A DNA stretch of 34,092 nucleotides from Alistipes sp. GTDB lineage: Bacteria > Bacteroidota > Bacteroidia > Bacteroidales > Rikenellaceae. The notes under the pieces were generated by a model. The model was not told the origin of the DNA, did no database searches, and was given only the letters and a program-made list of their open reading frames with translations. The position numbers were made by a program, and so were the translations under genes. Every line of letters begins with the position of its first letter. The stretch's first letter is position 1. Shown piece by piece: positions 32,951 to 34,092 of this stretch. The stretch is from the NCBI GenBank assembly GCA_017555695.1, contig JAFZFX010000053.1, positions 1-34,092 on the forward strand, in the 5' to 3' direction.

Positions 32951-32974
32951 AAAAAATGAACTTTATTACGCCTG

Positions 32975-33006
32975 CAAAGATAATACAACCTTGCGTCGAA
33001 AGCAAA
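32975..33006 (-). promoter_or_regulatory. Promoter of nusB
   Basis: Minus-strand TTTG (33006-33003), 20-nt spacer, TATCTTTG (32982-32975). Transcription would start about 15-20 nt before the ATG at 32950. Confidence 0.75.
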
Positions 33007-33065
33007 TTTATTTGTTATTATAATACTTTATAATATTCCGTTTCGTCTTTCGCGATGTGCTCTTG

Positions 33066-33099
33066 TAAAAAAAACTCCCTCGCCCGAAAGCGAGAGAGT
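33066..33099 (-). terminator. Terminator of the orphan lipoprotein gene
   Basis: ACTCCCTCGC (33074-33083) pairs with GCGAGAGAGT (33090-33099) with one mismatch, loop CCGAAA. On the minus strand it is followed by eight T (complement of the A-run 33067-33074). Confidence 0.85.
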
Positions 33100-33119
33100 C
33101 GATAGCTTATGCAGAAAAA

Positions 33120-33680
33120 TTATTCTTCATCAGGCACGGCATTTTGCCACCATATAGTTGGAGACGCTGTGCGAATATAAATATATTTTGAATATAAGAA
33201 TATTTTTCCGTCAACAAGATTGGGTGTTTGTTCTCCCTTTGTATAATATTCCAGCAATATCTTATTTTCATCATAGGCTACTATTTTCCACTCAAACGCA
33301 GCCTTTTCTTTGTAGAAAAATTCAATATGATTATCATTTACTACTTTAGCATCATACAATCTGCAACTCTCCTCAGGATTACAAGGATGATACATCACAT
33401 TGTTTTCAAAGCGAACTCTAATTTGAGGATATAAATCTTCACCTTCGGATTGATGAACAATCTCTATTACTTCACCATCTTTATTATAATAACCAACGAT
33501 GAAATAAGATTCCCAAAATTCATTATCTTGAAGCGAATTTAATACATCTAAAGCCGATAATTCAACCTCCTCCATCTCTGCTATTATCTTGTCCCAACCA
33601 GTCAGCTGCTCGTTTTCCTCCTCTTTATCGCAAGCTATCATTACCAATGATAAAGCAAGCAGGGTAAATAACTTTTTCAT
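33120..33680 (-). CDS. Orphan lipoprotein, probably surface exposed
   Basis: A 186-aa protein of no recognised family. The N-terminus MKKLFTLLALSLVMIACDKE has a good lipobox (MIAC, Cys17). It is followed by an acidic run DKEEENE, which resembles the lipoprotein export signal that sends lipoproteins to the cell surface in Bacteroidetes. The remainder is predicted beta-rich with many aromatic residues, two Cys near HPCNPEESCR, and a Trp-rich tail (PTIWWQNAVPDEE). The DNA is visibly more AT-rich than the neighbouring genes and lies next to repeats, so it may have been acquired. It has its own promoter and terminator. Confidence 0.75.
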   Translation of the reverse strand: MKKLFTLLALSLVMIACDKEEENEQLTGWDKIIAEMEEVELSALDVLNSLQDNEFWESYFIVGYYNKDGEVIEIVHQSEGEDLYPQIRVRFENNVMYHPCNPEESCRLYDAKVVNDNHIEFFYKEKAAFEWKIVAYDENKILLEYYTKGEQTPNLVDGKIFLYSKYIYIRTASPTIWWQNAVPDEE

Positions 33681-33714
33681 AGTAATAAATATTAAATTAA
33701 GGTATTTTCAGTTG

Positions 33715-33746
33715 TAAAGTTATTACACTTTTTATTATTATGCAAA
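33715..33746 (-). promoter_or_regulatory. Promoter of the orphan lipoprotein gene
   Basis: Minus-strand TTTG (33746-33743), 20-nt spacer, TAACTTTA (33722-33715), one base off TAnnTTTG. The leader would be about 25-30 nt. Confidence 0.6.
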
Positions 33747-33858
33747 ATGTTTTAGGAAAAATTTTGTTAAAAAAATAGCTGTTTTCTTATTTTCTTCCCG
33801 TATAAAACATTTTAGTGGAAAAATTGAATATTTTATGGTGTTAAATGGTTGGTATGTA

Positions 33859-34024
33859 TGTCATTGCGAGGAGCAACGCGACGCGGCAACATTGCGAGTA
33901 AGCGAGGGCAGAATCAAACTTGTTTGAATTCTGCCGAGCAGGAGCAGGGAAAAGACACGAAGTGGATTAATCTCATTTGGGTAAGAGGGAGATTGCCACG
34001 AGCCTAACGGCTCTCGCAATGACA
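33859..34024. repeat. 166-bp intergenic repeat element with 12-bp terminal inverted repeats
   Basis: TGTCATTGCGAG (33859-33870) is the exact reverse complement of CTCGCAATGACA (34013-34024). Inside, GGCAA (33885-33889) pairs with TTGCC (33993-33997) to extend the arms. ATTGCGAG recurs at 33891-33898. A strong inner hairpin lies at 33907-33935 (GGCAGAAT arm with ATTCTGCC, one bulge). No ORF of note. It resembles dispersed noncoding repeats of Bacteroidetes genomes with CATTGCGAG ends, as I recall. Copy number cannot be seen here. Confidence 0.65.
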
Positions 34025-34043
34025 AACCATTTAATAAAAATTT

Positions 34044-34090
34044 CTCCTCTAAGTTAGAGGAGGTGGCACACTGAAAGTGTGACGGAGGAG
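34044..34090. repeat. Second small structured repeat at the right edge
   Basis: CTCCTCTA (34044-34051) pairs with TAGAGGAG (34055-34062), and CACACT (34067-34072) pairs with AGTGTG (34076-34081), each around a 3-nt loop. CTCCTC (34044-34049) can instead pair with GAGGAG (34085-34090), closing the whole unit. The unit may continue beyond the window. It looks like another dispersed Bacteroidales repeat; this is from memory. Confidence 0.5.
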
Positions 34091-34092
34091 TA

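Noticed and set aside
33841-34092. CRISPR array
   Set aside because: The repeats are inverted and of different kinds, with no regular direct repeat-spacer pattern and no cas genes.

Overview
The window looks like a chromosomal segment of an anaerobic gut-type Bacteroidota (order Bacteroidales, perhaps Alistipes/Rikenellaceae; the genus is a guess). The evidence is the promoter style (-7 boxes of the form TAnnTTTG, several with a TTTG-like -33 box 18-20 nt upstream), few obvious Shine-Dalgarno sequences, an over-long NusB, DUF1573 and PorT-like outer-membrane proteins, a thiamine-type TonB receptor plus PnuT behind a TPP riboswitch, and a PG0541-type protein behind an RND pump. Nearly all of it is housekeeping or core-accessory DNA. 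I see no phage, CRISPR array, intact insertion sequence or toxin-antitoxin cassette.

Layout. 1-672: inverted repeats, tRNA-Phe(GAA) on the minus strand with promoter and tandem terminators, and a noncoding stretch. 673-4593 (minus): tight operon rpe, ABC-F ATPase, rlmB, YgjP-like metallopeptidase. 4748-6112 (plus): two paralogous PorT-like outer-membrane barrels separated by a terminator. 6180-9086: divergent aroB and typA. 9307-12749: nadB-nadC-nadA, the aspartate-to-NAD de novo pathway. 12905-15913: TPP riboswitch, TonB-dependent receptor and PnuT-like permease, a thiamine uptake unit. 15910-16812: DUF454 membrane protein (minus) and rpiB (plus). 16882-19052 (minus): ruvB and a secreted metallophosphoesterase. 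19336-25890 (plus): five-gene efflux operon (TetR regulator, TolC-like channel, lipoprotein adaptor, RND pump, PII-like PG0541 protein). 26210-28981 (minus): DUF2795 protein, then an operon of HI0933/BaiN-type flavoprotein, a shrunken methyltransferase-like protein and a cobalamin adenosyltransferase. 29101-31076 (plus): TSCPD protein, hotdog thioesterase, secreted alpha/beta hydrolase. 31159-32950 (minus): nusB, DUF1573 lipoprotein, yajC. 33120-34092: an AT-rich orphan lipoprotein, then two structured intergenic repeats at the window edge.

The most interesting points are: the RND pump tied to a PII-like protein, with a candidate TetR operator over the operon promoter; a methyltransferase-family protein that seems to have lost its SAM-binding core; a riboswitch whose downstream sequence is complementary to its own aptamer core; a tandem 11-bp repeat in a gene-free gap; and the two repeat elements at the right end. 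None is clearly a new system. All functional calls come from reading translated sequence and recalling families; no database search was run.
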